This document shows, piece by piece, positions 10,612-21,846 of a DNA stretch of 64,000 nt. Each line of letters starts with the position of its first letter. Position 1 is the stretch's first letter. Source of the DNA: Ariolimax columbianus. Lineage: Eukaryota > Mollusca > Gastropoda > Stylommatophora > Arionidae. The position numbers and the translations under genes were made by a program. Location of the stretch: assembly GCA_036924085.1 (NCBI GenBank), contig JAVGWX010000025.1, positions 26,155,488 through 26,219,487 on the forward strand, read 5' to 3'. Under the pieces are notes generated by a model, which was not told where the DNA came from, searched no databases, and saw nothing but the letters and a program-made list of their open reading frames with translations.

Positions 10612-11846
10612 TATAACAGGAGGCATGAAGTCAACGCCAATTGTAGAACTTGAAAAGATTACAAAACTGCAATCTATGACTGATAGAGGAGACTGCAGAG
10701 CCCAGCTGCAGTCAGAGAAACTCCGAAGACTGACTGACCATCCAATGCACCAGAGACTAAACAATTTGGGAAATGGGAAACTAAAGCGGAGAATTTTTGC
10801 AGACATAGCCAAAGCATAGATGTACGAAGATCCCATAAACGCATTAACAACACCAAAGCCCATCACTACTGTACGAAAACCTACCTGGAGGCAGGATATA
10901 TTTCAAGAGGTGGTAGAAAATATACCAGGTATTGGAAACAAAAACTGCCAGACTGAAAAAAAAAAGGAGAGATACTATCCTAAGCTTTATATCGAAAAAC
11001 TACCCATGCATGCACCGACGGTTCTGTAACAAACACTACACAGAACGGAGGGGCAGGAGCATTCATGAACCTACTAAATGGCAGAAAAATAACACTGTCA
11101 TTCGCTACTGGTAAGTACAATAGCAATTTCAGAGCGGAGACAGAGGCACTGAGGGCGGCAGTGGAAAAAATGGTGATACATAAAGAAAATGAAAGTCATA
11201 TAGTCCTGCTTACAGATGCTGTCGCCGTAGTCACAGCGCTAAAAAGCCAGAAAAACACTGAGCTTAATGACTTAAGAGCAGCACTCTGCAAACTATGCCA
11301 GCAGTCCGCACCAAAAAGGGTAGTGGTACAGTTGGTCCCATCACACTGCAACATCCAAGGCAACGAGGAGGCAGACAGACTGGCAAAAGAAGGTGCAATA
11401 CTACCACAAACGTATACTAGTATGACGTACGAAGAGTCAAAACGGCTTATTAAAGCCAGATACATGACCAAATGGGAAACTGAACATACTGGTTACACCA
11501 AAAACGATGCCTATTACCAGTTGAACAGAAGTAAGCAGGTCGTTGTCTTCAGACTTCGCACTGGCCACAATAGATTGAGGTACCACCTATTCAACAAATT
11601 GAAGATAGGTAGTACCGACGAATGCCCGTGTTGTACCGGGAAAATGACCGCTGAGCATCTGCTGCAGAACTGCCCGACATACGAGGATCAGAGAGAGCAG
11701 ATGTGGCCATTGCCAGTGGAACCACAAGACAAGCTCTATACCAGTGGCGACAGCCTCAGCATGACCGCCGCTTTTTTCGAAAAAATAATGGTTACTGTCT
11801 GACTGCGTACGATGAAGAAGAAGAAGAAGAAGAAGAAGAACAAGAA
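10612..11846 (+). mobile_element. 5'-truncated Jockey-like LINE insertion
   Basis: The element begins within the polymerase thumb region (ITGGMKSTPIVELEKI) and runs through the RNase H domain to a stop codon. It ends in a (gaa) repeat tail of about 30 bases. A perfect 12-bp duplication (ggaccgaaaggt) flanks it and lies inside a family A repeat. Truncation at the 5' end plus a target-site duplication is the hallmark of target-primed reverse transcription. Two further copies of this family sit inside the rDNA cluster at 60-63.6 kb. One stop (near 10817) and a frame change near 11000 show this copy is dead. Confidence 0.93.
10984..11802 (+). pseudogene. LINE RNase H domain and C-terminal zinc knuckle
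   Basis: This is an open frame with no clear start. It is the C-terminal piece of the LINE polyprotein, not an independent gene. It opens near CTDGSVTNTTQ, where the usual first RNase H residue lies in a TDGS context. ETEALRAAVEKM (catalytic Glu) and VLLTDAVAV (second Asp) follow, then SHCNIQGNEEADRLAKEGA (conserved final part of RNase H1-type domains). RLRTGHNRLRYHLF and a CxxC-H-C knuckle (ECPC, EHLLQNC) precede the stop. RNase H degrades the RNA strand of the RNA-DNA hybrid during LINE replication. The domain is well preserved although upstream parts are missing. Confidence 0.9.
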
Positions 11847-11975
11847 GGACCGAAAGGTGCAAATATCGCAGTGAAGTTGTAAACTACGACACAACGCATT
11901 CCGTTCTCTGGATTATACTTTGCTACTTAAGCCCTTTCAGTGTTTGATATAGATAGAGAATGAACGAATCCAAAT
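11847..11975 (+). mobile_element. Family A repeat, 3' part (after LINE)
   Basis: It continues from the duplicated ggaccgaaaggt through the acaacgcattccgttctc block and ends near gagaatgaacgaa, the usual 3' region. It completes the copy begun at 10378. Confidence 0.9.
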
Positions 11976-12084
11976 GGGCCTTCAACAACAGAAAACAACA
12001 ATAATCATCGTGGAACATTAGGAACATTCTCACACACGCACTATCTCTCCCTTCCTCTCTCTTCTTACCTCACTCTGTTTCATT

Positions 12085-12345
12085 TGACTCTGGCCAGCTG
12101 TCAAAACTCTTGCATAACCTTCACACGCACCCTCAGGGTGAGACCCTTCCATTGCACTTTGGTTGGGCTGGCTTCTGAGACCGCACAAACCTAGCATAGG
12201 TAGATACAGACGCACACATGCATCCACGCACTGGCTTATGCGTCTTACTATCGCCCAGGTTGACCACGGTCTGGGGTAGAATAGATGCGCCTCCGCCAGT
12301 AGAAACTGGTAAGGCAAATACATACCAAATAAAACATTGTAGAAA
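12085..12345. repeat. Dispersed repeat family B, copy 1
   Basis: Shared blocks with copies at 12375 and 34490 include cccttccattgcac, acatacagacgcac-type runs, atatcgcc and gcgcctccgccagtag. No coding content or terminal structure is clear, so the class is unknown. Confidence 0.7.
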
Positions 12346-12374
12346 CATACGCACTCTAACACAACTCTAAGACA

Positions 12375-12560
12375 CGACATCATGCTCTTCCATTGCACTG
12401 TGTGGGGTTGACAACTGAGACCACCCTAACTATCAATACTACATACAGACGCACGCACGTATCAAGCACTGGTTAATATGTCTTGATATCGCCTACAAGG
12501 CTACGGCCTGGGGTGCAAAGGCCATTTTTTGGGCCTGTTGAACACAGATATGGAAACCTT
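12375..12560. repeat. Dispersed repeat family B, copy 2
   Basis: This is a second, shorter and more diverged copy next to the first. It shares ttccattgcac, tacagacgcacgcac and tatcgcc. The two adjacent copies share orientation. Confidence 0.65.
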
Positions 12561-12664
12561 TAACTAAAAATGAAAAAAAAATACACACACGAAGGCACGC
12601 ACAGCATGCAGAGACCATATTTCAATGAGCAAGAACAAGATCATACTCACACTACAGGTTCAGC

Positions 12665-12861
12665 ACCTGGCACACACACACACACACAGACACCCACACA
12701 CACACACAGACACAGACACACACAAACACAGACACACACACACACAGACACATACACACACAGACACACACACAGACACATACACACACAGACACACATA
12801 CACACACAGACACACACACACACAGACACACACAGACACACACACACTCACACACACACAG

Positions 12862-12892
<31 letters not shown>

Positions 12893-12950
12893 GAGACACA
12901 CATACACACACACACACAGACACACATACACACACACACACACACACAAC
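12665..12950. repeat. (CA)n microsatellite with cacaga interruptions
   Basis: Nearly 290 bases of CA dinucleotide with regular cacaga variants. The flanks carry a short direct repeat, tatttcaatgagcaagaac, on both sides (near 12617 and 12962). Confidence 0.95.
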
Positions 12951-12984
12951 ATTAAGGGACTATATTTCAATGAGCAAGAACATT

Positions 12985-13145
12985 CTGTCATCTTGTAACG
13001 CTGAAACATTAGCATAGGCGAACACAAACATCCACGCACTGGTTATTATGCCCTGATATCGCCCGATGTCTTCAGTTCGAGGTGGAAAGGGTCGTGACTC
13101 TGTCAGCACACTACATACAGGTAAACCTTTAACAAATAAAAACAA
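12985..13145. repeat. Family B fragment, copy 3
   Basis: It shares catccacgcactgg and gatatcgcc with the other family B copies. It is heavily diverged. Confidence 0.5.
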
Positions 13146-13490
13146 ATAAAGAAAACCATTGAAACAACATATTTAAGATCAAAAACAGCGCTAAAGAAAA
13201 TCATTTATTATCTTGTACACACGAAAGTGCAAACACGATTTAGCAAGAAATAATTCCAGAAATAATGATGCCATATATTGCTGTTATTTCTTGTGAAATT
13301 CCTGTCCACAAATAGAAAACACCAATTTACTCGCCATTAAACACAATTGTATGATAATATAATTATGGCACAAGACAATCTTGCCAGCAGACTTGGAACA
13401 AGCGATTTGGAAAGACGGCAAAGTCGTTGTTTTCTATGAACTTTGTAGTTCATTGATTCGACCATTGCTTCATCAGTTAAAAAATGTCAA
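13146..13490. other. Unassigned AT-rich sequence
   Basis: Nothing is recognised in either strand. Confidence 0.3.
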
Positions 13491-13870
13491 TACCATCTAC
13501 ATGTATCGTATTGGTGTAATCGATGCGGGTATACATATATGATCGATACGTGATGCGTGATCTGATAAATATATAAGCGTATTTGTGTAATCGATACAAA
13601 AATGCAGGTGTGATCAATATATGCTTTGTGATGTGATCAATACATGCGTAGTGATCTGATCGATGCACGAACAGTTGAGAGTTGGATACTAATATAGTGT
13701 CGTAGTCGATACATGTGTGTCATATCACTTGTAGAAATTTAGTTGATTCACGATTACATGTGGGAGTTGATACAAGAATGGAGATGTAGTCGATATACTA
13801 CATAGAAATGAAGTCGATTCATGTATGAAGATGAAGTCCGTACACATAATGAAGGTGTAGCAAATACACG
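13491..13870. repeat. Degenerate gatcgatacatg-type repeat
   Basis: A loosely periodic stretch of tgatcgata and gtagtcgatacac variants, too diverged for a firm unit length. It resembles a decayed minisatellite. Related wording (gtagtcgatacac) recurs near 17.1 kb. Confidence 0.6.
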
Positions 13871-14174
13871 TAAAGGGAGGCGTTTGGTCTAGCTGTGAAC
13901 ATTGCTTACAATGTCAACCTACTAAGATCAAAACTACAAGGTGCTAAGACCGGACATTTTCAGGTCTTCTTCGGATCGTCTCCCCTTCTTCCGGCGGCCA
14001 AGCTGAAATGTCAGGGGACAATATCGGAGTCTCAGCGGTAGCTATGAAGCTCGTGCTCTGTCGTTGTTACATTCAGCAATGGACGGTGCTGATCACGTAT
14101 TGAGGTGTCCAAGTGCAAGGAAGCTCGTTACAATAACCATTTTTCATAGAGGTGAGATCAATACACCCATTGTA
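13871..14174. other. Unassigned sequence, possible upstream RTE remains
   Basis: No frame gives a confident match. It lies directly upstream of an RTE fossil and may be its more decayed 5' part. Confidence 0.25.
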
Positions 14175-14276
14175 GGGTGTCCTGAAAGCAGTTTATGGTT
14201 CAAGGTCATAACGCTGATCTGCAGTCCTTAATGGTAAGAGCACTGCACTGCTGACAGATAAAATCGGTACTATATG

Positions 14277-15185
14277 TTGGTCAGACCACGTCAATGCTGT
14301 CCCAAACTGTCCACCCACCATCAGTACTAGAGTAAGGCTGGTCAGACCACGTCAATGCTGTCCCAAACTGTCCACCCACCATCAGTACTAGAGAAAGGTT
14401 GGTCAGACCACATCAATGCTGTCCTAAACTGTCCACCCACCATCAGTACTAGAGTAAGGCTGGTCAGACCACGTCAATGCTGTCTTAAACTGTCCACCCA
14501 CCATCAGTACTAGAGAAAGGTTGGTCAGACCACCTCAATGCTGTCCTAAACTGTCCACCCACCATCAGTACTAGAGAAAGGTTGGTCAGACCACCTCAAT
14601 GCTGTCCTAAACTGTCCACCCACCATCAGTACTAGAGAAAGGTTGGTCAGACCACCTCAATGCTGTCCTAAACTGTCCACCCACCATCAGTACTAGAGAA
14701 AGGTTGGTCAGACCACCTCAATGCTGTCTTAAACTGTCCACCCACCATCAGTACTAGAGAAAGGTTGGTCAGACCACCTCAATGCTGTCTTAAACTGTCC
14801 ACCCACCATCAGTACTAGAGAAAGGTTGGTCAGACCACCTCAATGCTGTCCTAAACTGTCCACCCACCATCAGTACTAGAGAAAGGTTGGTCAGACCACC
14901 TCAATGCTGTCCTAAACTGTCCACCCACCATCAGTACTAGAGAAAGGTTGGTCAGACCACCTCAATGCTGTCTTAAACTGTCCACCCACCATCAGTACTA
15001 GAGAAAGGTTGGTCAGACCACCTCAATGCTGTCTTAAACTGTCCACCCACCATCAGTACTAGAGAAAGGTTGGTCAGACCACCTCAATGCTGTCCTAAAC
15101 TGTCCACCCACCATCAGTACTAGAGAAAGGTTGGTCAGACCACCTCAATGCTGTCCTAAACTGTCCACCCACCATCAGTACTAGA
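14277..15185. repeat. 61-bp minisatellite inside RTE, 15 units
   Basis: Unit starts fall every 61 bases. Each unit holds ggtcagaccacctcaatgct, a block with cccaccatcagtactagag, and little variation. The founding unit is the RTE coding segment WSDHVNAVPNCPPTI. Since 61 is not a multiple of 3, the array destroys the reading frame. Confidence 0.95.
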
Positions 15186-16109
15186 GTCCCTGGGCTAGAT
15201 GCTTTCTCTGCTGAGGTTTACAAAGCAGGAGACAATGTCTTGCTATAAAAGCTAATTCTATTGTTCACTTTGGGATGGAGGCCATATGCAGCAGGAACTT
15301 AAAGATACGACCATTATCTACAAGCACAGAGCGCTCGTTAATCTTGTAAAATCCATAGGAGAATCCCCTTCTGCCGATTACTGAAGAATTTACGGCCTGA
15401 GTCTTCCTCAACTGCTTAATAACTCATTTCGAGCTACCCCTAATGTGGATTCCAAGGTGGTAGCGTGACATTTGACATGATATTTGCAGCTCATCAAATC
15501 TAAGAGAAATGTCAGGACCAGCATCATGATTGGTACACGACTTTTGTTGATATGACTAAGACATTTAACATTGTCAAAATTCACGGGGAAATTCTTTTGT
15601 CTAAGTCAATCATCACGGATGTCCGCCAGTTTTACGATGGCATGTCGTCCGTGTACTGGATGATAGTCAACTCTCTGTAGCATTTCCCGCCATCAATGGA
15701 GTCAAATAGGGCTGGATGCTACTGACTCCAGACCTCTTTAGCAGCTTCACTTTTTGATGCAAGACCACCTGACCGTGACAAGGACAGGATTATAAGATAC
15801 AAGACAGGTGGGCAGCTGTTCAATCTGTGTCGTATAACGTCATTGACAAGAGGACAAAAGCAACCATCTTACATTTCCTCTCTGCTGATTACTGTGCTAT
15901 TAACACATGCTCAGACAACTATGATTGAGTTTTCAATTGCGTGCACACACTTTGGTCTTAGATAATGTTTCTACCTGCTCCACGAACCGAAAACCATTGT
16001 GCAGGGCCGACATCTGCAAGCAGTAAATACTTTTACTAACCTTGGCAGTACCTCACCAGAGAAGCAAATATAAACTCTAAGGTTCACAGCAGGATTGCTA
16101 AGGCCGCTT

Positions 16110-16428
16110 GTGGAAACATACAGCAAGTAATCAGTGATGCAACCAAGATGGAGATCTACAGCAAGTAACCAGTGATGCAACCAAGATGGAGATCTACAGC
16201 AAGTAACCAGTGATGCAACCAAGATGGAGATCTACAGCAAGTAACCAGTGATGCAACCAAGATGGAGATCTACAGCAAGTAACCAGTGATGCAACCAAGA
16301 TGGAGATCTACAGCAAGTAACCAGTGATGCAACCAAGATGGAGATCTACAGCAAGTAACCAGTGATGCAACCAAGATGGAGATCTACAGCAAGTAACCAG
16401 TGATGCAACCAAGATGGAGATCTATCGT
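16110..16428. repeat. 38-bp minisatellite inside RTE, 8 units
   Basis: Near-identical units contain agcaagtaaccagtgatgc and accaagatggagatctac. The last unit leads directly into the next RTE motif (MEIYRDIALTIVLY), so the unit derives from RTE coding DNA. Confidence 0.95.
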
Positions 16429-16470
16429 GATATTGCACTAACCATCGTCCTGTATACATTCGAAACACGC

Positions 16471-16904
16471 GCAGCTAATAATAGACATGGTATGATGATT
16501 GGCATCTAACCACTGCTGAAGACTGGCTATACTGTTTGCATGCCTGCTGATCGCCTCCCTAAGCAGATGGTGTGTGGGGAGGCCAGGGGAGGCAAGCGCT
16601 CGTCATGGGACAGAAGGAACGATATCGTGACTGGCTGAAAGTTTCCTATAACAGTTTCGGCATTGGTGTCGCCTCCTGTATGATTCATTCATCACACAAG
16701 GTGCTCTCATTGATGATGAAATAGCCACAATCGCTGCGCAGAAAAGTGAGCTTAATGAAAATACAGATTAAAAGGCGGCCCAGTTACTAATGTTCAGCAC
16801 GTCTGTCTCACGTGAGGTAATGCGCTCAGATCGGACTGTACCATTAATGCGGTCACATTTAAATATACGATTTTATTATTATTAACAGTGTATTCGTTTC
16901 ACGA
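16471..16904. other. Probable decayed RTE 3' region
   Basis: Scattered wording (catgggacagaaggaacg, gataaaatag) suggests the distal end of the preceding RTE copy. I cannot read ordered motifs. Confidence 0.35.
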
Positions 16905-17125
16905 TTAGAGACGCAGTGAATTCACGTTCAGAGGTGTAGGTCATTCACGTTCAGAGATGTAGATCATTCACGTTCAGAGGTGTAGATCATTCACGTTCAG
17001 AGGTGTAGATCATTCACGTTCAGAGGTGTAGGTCATCCACGTTCAGAGGTGGAGGTCATTCATGTTTTGACATGTAGTCGATACACGTTTAGAGGTCTAG
17101 TCGATACACACATAAATGTGTAGTC
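16905..17125. repeat. 23-bp minisatellite, about 6 units
   Basis: Units read cattcacgttcagaggtgtag with slight drift. Looser gtagtcgatacac elements follow. Confidence 0.85.
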
Positions 17126-17461
17126 GACTTCTCATCTGAGTTTTAAATTCAACTTTTTTGTTGTTGCTAACAAACATATTGAACTCTTAAAAAATAGCCT
17201 TGGAAACCTAACAGCGTTCTTACTCATCTGAGAATATTGATTGGCGCAGCTTGCCCAGCCTTGCTTGACGAGGATCCAGGCTACCTCTGAACATTAGGGC
17301 TGCACAGTTTAATCTCATCATCACTTGGTGATGCTGATAGATCTAGACATGCAGATGTTTCCAAATGTCCAAAAAGCGTAAATAATATTTTTGTGCAGAT
17401 AAGTTGCGCGTGGTCGAGTGATAGTGGAGAAAGCGTGAGCGTTGACAGGTATATGATTTAT

Positions 17462-17729
17462 TATCGTCTGTGTGTGTGTATATATACATTTGTAATTGAA
17501 TACTGATACATACATACCAAAATACATACATACACACACATACATACATGCATACATACACAAACACACACCAACCCACCCACACACACATTCACATAAA
17601 CACAAATACATATACACATACATACACACATACACTCATACACACATACATGCATACATACACACATACATGCATACATACATACATACATACATACATA
17701 CATAGACAAACATACACAAACATACAGAA

Positions 17730-17762
<33 letters not shown>

Positions 17763-18070
17763 CACACATACACACATACATACATACATACATACACACA
17801 CATACACAAACATACACAAACATACACACACATATACACACACACAGACAGACACACACACACAGACACACAGACAGACACACACACACACATACAGACA
17901 CACCCCCCCCACACACCCCCCCACACACACACACACACACATACACACATAGACACACAGACAGACACACACACACATACAGACAGACACACCCACACAC
18001 ACACACATACACACATACATACACACATACATACATACACACATACATACGTGCATACATACATAGACAC
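17462..18070. repeat. (ACAT)n/(AC)n compound microsatellite
   Basis: About 600 bases of alternating purine-pyrimidine acat, acac and acag motifs. Both strands are open only because of low complexity. Confidence 0.95.
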
Positions 18071-18227
18071 ATCCAGTTAGTGGCCCGTCGCAAGTGAAGA
18101 TGGCGACATGATCGGTCGATGGATTTGTCTTGATGATGTAACTTTAGTGTGATTTTAGGGAGAAACTGCAGGTTATCACCCTCATTCTCTGCTCCCGAGC
18201 TGCCTTGGAGCAGTTGCAGGAAATGAT

Positions 18228-18380
18228 AAGACGACTAACCACGCAGTCGCTGTGATCCCACCCACCTTGAGACCTTGTGCCGCTTGATACTTGCTGGATT
18301 CGATAACCCACCGTTCCGTACAGCGCTTTTAGCGCTGAGTGCCTTACCTCTCAACCACTGCGAAACCTCCACATCCGTAA
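18228..18380 (-). mobile_element. tRNA-derived SINE fragment
   Basis: On the minus strand tttcgcagtggttgagag (A-box-like) is followed at tRNA-like spacing by ggttatcgaatcc (B-box-like). A (TG) run flanks it. I see no intact acceptor stem, so it is a SINE and not a functional tRNA. Confidence 0.65.
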
Positions 18381-18412
18381 AGTGTGTGTGTGTGTGTGTG
18401 TGTGCGTGCATG
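18381..18412. repeat. (TG)n microsatellite
   Basis: A short uninterrupted tg run beside the SINE. Confidence 0.9.
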
Positions 18413-18599
18413 CGTGCGGTCAGGTGTGCTTCTGCTGGCTGATATGACCTATTTCGAACCTTCAAACACGGTTCACGACCAGTGTTTATAAAATGTTAAC
18501 AGATGCACGTTTCTGGCCAGTGCTCTGTCTCAGGTTATTCACAAATATGATGAGGGAAATACAAGAATAACTTGGGCAAGTGTGGCTTTTAGTAGACTA

Positions 18600-18985
18600 C
18601 ATTGGGAGGTGTGGGATAAGCTAGGGATCGTGACTCAAACGAAAAGAAAGATATGCACTGCAGTTTAATAAGCGTGTGAGACCTGGGCCATCCATGGTTG
18701 CCATGCCGGTAAATTGAACCACTTTCACGTGCACTGTCTACGGATACCCCTTTAGGATTCGATGGTAGGGCATACAGATGCGTTAGTGCGATTAGGCGTG
18801 TCAGGTATACACACCATATGTGCATCACGATTGAGATAGGCTGGACATGCGGTATGCAAGCCTGCAATTACTTTCCCTACATAGAGGAGCAAACAAACCA
18901 TGTCTGTCAAACTGGACATGAGCGTGATCAGAACTAGGTGGAATGAAATTGTGAAACGGATGTCTCACTCTCGGCCACCTGACCT
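18600..18985 (+). pseudogene. RTE-type reverse transcriptase C-terminal fossil
   Basis: The frame reads CETWAIHGCHAGKLNHFHVH followed by CLRIPL, matching the RTE segment CETWTVYxRHAxKLNHFHxxCLRxxL. Weaker remains of the next segment (IHTICASRLR, AGHAVCKPA) follow. It is broken by stops and frame changes and carries no catalytic region. Confidence 0.75.
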
Positions 18986-19224
18986 CTGACCTCCATTCCT
19001 AATTACATTTTTTAAATGAAAAATACATGAATACTGATTCTTTGATCCACACAAACGTAACTAACAAATATGTCTACCTTTACATATTGCACCTGTTTGC
19101 TCTGTACTACCCACTCCACTTACAATTACCACTACAAAACATGTTTCCTCTTGTATCACCTACACTCACCGTGTCACTTTTATGCTCTATATATTTACCA
19201 GTTCTGGTATGCCTACACCTTTAA

Positions 19225-19928
19225 ATAATGTCTCGTCTCTCATCACCTAAAATCTACCTTCTTTCTTCTGTGTTCTCTAAACTTCTTTCTTACATTCTGT
19301 TCCTTGAGTTTTGGGTGACTGTCCATGTTCTGCAGCGGTATGTTGTCACGGAACAGACACACATGTTCACAAAATGTTCGCTTGGGTTGTGTTGTTGGTA
19401 TTCTGCCATAACATATTGAAGTGTTGAATCATTCCCACTAACATTGCTAATCTCTTTCATATTTCCTTTCAGCATTTTGTTTCAATTCTGGAGCCCAGAA
19501 ACTTCATATTCATGACATGTTCTAATTCCACACCCCCAAATTTGAATTGTGTTTTTTTGTTTTATCGCTAATCATTATCTTTGTTTTATTGATGTTCACA
19601 AAAAGATGTTATGTTCGCTGCATCAGCTTATGGGTGAAATGTGCAGCTCTAACTCGTCTGCACTTTTTTGAAAATATCATAGTGTTGTCTGCGAATGTTT
19701 GGTCTGGGATCTTGTCTCCGTCGATTGTGTAAAGGGTTCGAAATGTCCATATAGTCATCCTCTCTAACCTTCCCGATTATGTACTCTGCATACATGTTCA
19801 ATGTGTATGGGGAGGATACATCCCTACCTTACTCGCATTTCTGCGAGAATATCGAGGCGATCTCATATTTCACCTGATACTCTGACAGCAATGTGCTGTT
19901 GTCCCCGTATAATGAGTTGGTCAGAAGG
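19225..19928 (-). pseudogene. LINE reverse transcriptase fossil, middle and C-terminal part
   Basis: Minus-strand motifs in order: QQHIAVRVSGEI, then GCILSTYTLNMYAEYI (family GCxLSPxLFNxYxExI), IIGKVREDDYMD, FKFGGVELEHVMNMKFLGSRIE (family FxYLGSxI), KEIXKRLAM, and TTYRCRTWTV. The catalytic FADD box itself has decayed. Directly upstream of the gene's direction of reading lies a long CAT array, which cuts the copy. Confidence 0.75.
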
Positions 19929-20735
19929 ATTCATCATCACCATCATCCCCATCATCATCATAATCATAATCATCATCATCATCACCACCATCACCACCAT
20001 CATTATCATCATCCCCATCACCATCATCATCCCCATCACCACCATCATCAGCATCATCCCCATCATCATCATCATCACCACCATCATTATCATCATCCCC
20101 ATCATCCCCATCACCATCATCATCCCCATCATCACCATCATCATCATCATCCCCATCATCACCACCATCACCACCATCCCCATCATCATCACCACCATCA
20201 CCACCATCACCATCACCATCACCACCATCACCATCACCACCATCCCCATCATCATCCCCATCATCATCACCACCATCACCACCATCATCATCACCATCAC
20301 CACCATCACCATCACCACCATCCCCATCATCATCCCCATCATCATCATCACCACCATCCCCATCATCATCCCCATCATCATCCCCACCATCATCATCCCC
20401 ACCATCATCCCCATCATCATCACCACCATCACCATCCCCATCATCATCATCACCATCATCCCCATCATCATCTACACCATCATCATCCCCACCATCATCC
20501 CCATCATCATCACCACCATCACCACCATCACCATCCCCATCATCATCCCCACCATCATCATCCCCATCATCATCACCACCATCATCACCACCATCACCAC
20601 CATCACCACCATCATCACCATCATCATCACCACCATCACCACCATCATCACCATCACCACCATCACCACCATCATCACCATCATCACCATCATTATCATC
20701 ATCCCCATCATCATCATCACCATCGTCATCAGCCC
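19929..20735. repeat. (CAT/CAC)n trinucleotide array
   Basis: About 800 bases of cat, cac and ccc triplets. It gives open frames of polyhistidine-proline on the plus strand and methionine-valine-glycine on the minus strand. These are low-complexity products. Confidence 0.95.
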
Positions 20736-20864
20736 GTAACGTGAAAGATCATTGTGAAACCATTATTGCAGATTGTTGGACCAGTTCCCGCCACTGTACT
20801 CGGTTTTGTTGTCTTGATATTTGTTCTAGATATGGGCCTTCACGACCCTTCTCTGATGTTGCCT

Positions 20865-21142
20865 TTCTATCTCTTTTTCTGTCTCCCTCTCTTACTTTTT
20901 CTGTTTCCCTCTCTTACTTTTTCTGTCTCCCTCTCTTACTTTTTCTGTCTCCCTATCTGACTTTTTATGTCTCCCTCTCTTACTTTTTATGTCTCCCTCT
21001 CTTACTTTTTCTGTCTCCCTCTCTGACTTTTTATGTCTCCCTCTCTTACTTTTTCTGTCTACCTCTCTTACTTTTTCTGTCTCCCTCTCTTACTTTTTCT
21101 GTCTCCCTCTCTTACTTTTTCTGTCTCCCTCTCTTACGCTTT
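20865..21142. repeat. 22-bp minisatellite, about 12 units
   Basis: Units read cttactttttctgtctccct with substitutions such as atgtc for ctgtc. The array is pyrimidine-rich. Confidence 0.92.
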
Positions 21143-21279
21143 CCGGCAGAGCACCTTGCAGAGCACCCCTGACCGTGTTGGTCAGCCCAGATGATCTTGA
21201 AACATGCCAACGCCATGTGAGTTTGCCTGCTTTTACCATAGTCGATAGATCTTTATATTGACCGATCTATCTCTTACGT

Positions 21280-21770
21280 GTCCCTAACCACCTAATTCGT
21301 GACGTGGTCTAGATACGAGACGCCGAGGATTCTACACATACAGCTCATCTCCATTGCCCAAATTAGCCGCTCTAGAACCGCTGTAGAGTCCACGTTTCCC
21401 ACTTGTAAATGTACACGGAAAGGACAGCTGAATACATTAAACTCAACTTGGATTTCAGGTTGATGCTCGTCCCTCTACAGCGGCCTCAGTTTGGTCAGGG
21501 CAGCCATGGTTATCGATGTTCTTGTCTGAAACTCAGGTCCTCTGGGAAGTTGACCATGATTTGACTCGTCTCTGCACTAATTTCCATCCCAAACTTTTGA
21601 GCGACATTGTCAAGGTCTGAGGTTAGATTCGCAGGTTCTAGCTAACTTATATTCAGTCCGGTAATATCATCAGCAAACCGGAGATTGGTGAATAACGGCT
21701 TCCTATGCTGACAGTAATCAAGTTAACCTCTACAGGTTCGGGCATGATACAGATGGATCATGTACTTGGA
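21280..21770 (-). pseudogene. LINE reverse transcriptase fossil with FADD box
   Basis: The minus strand reads FTNLRFADDITGLNIS, which holds the catalytic FADD motif. Next come DLDNVAQKFGMEISAETSQIMVN (family YGMEISxEKSKVMVN), LKSKLSLMYSAVLSV and WETWTLQRF. The order matches the second half of a LINE polymerase. Stops interrupt it, and neither the endonuclease nor the fingers region is present. Confidence 0.78.
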
Positions 21771-21774
21771 ACCC

Positions 21775-21846
21775 CATATCTTAAGTTACATTAACGTCTG
21801 TATACTGGTTTAGAGGACTCGACAGAGCATATATACAACCAGGAGT
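21775..21846 (-). mobile_element. CR1/L2-like LINE 3' terminus, short fragment
   Basis: It contains ctctaaaccagtatacagac-like wording ending in a ttaagt run. It is the same 3' untranslated end as at 7.1 kb and 55.8 kb. Only about 70 bases remain. Confidence 0.65.

Larger units (their letters stand above)
14175..16470 (+). pseudogene. RTE-type reverse transcriptase fossil holding two arrays
   Basis: Ordered RTE motifs can be read: KAVYG-like, then LLTDKIGT and WSDHVNAVPNCPPTI (family form RWAEHFxxLLNRPSTI). After the first array come VPGLDAFSAEVYKAGD (family GxDGIPAEVLKAGG), an AGT and KDATII-like step, ADYCAINTCSDN at the catalytic-box region, and VHSRIAKAACG. After the second array come ATKMEIYRDIALTIVLYTFET (family TKLKVYRAxxLxTLLYxCET). 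Stops and frameshifts are frequent and the catalytic core is badly eroded. Both tandem arrays lie inside the coding sequence of this one copy. Confidence 0.8.

Noticed and set aside
11065..11802. Host RNase H gene
   Set aside because: It sits inside a LINE insertion with a (gaa) tail and target-site duplication, and two more copies lie in the window.
12647..13039. Cysteine/valine-rich frames over CA repeats
   Set aside because: They are translations of dinucleotide microsatellites. The same holds at 17.5-18.1, 23.5 and 24.5-24.8 kb.
19863..20744. Histidine-rich and methionine-rich open frames of 200-312 codons
   Set aside because: Direct translation of the (CAT/CAC)n array; no non-repetitive coding sequence adjoins it.
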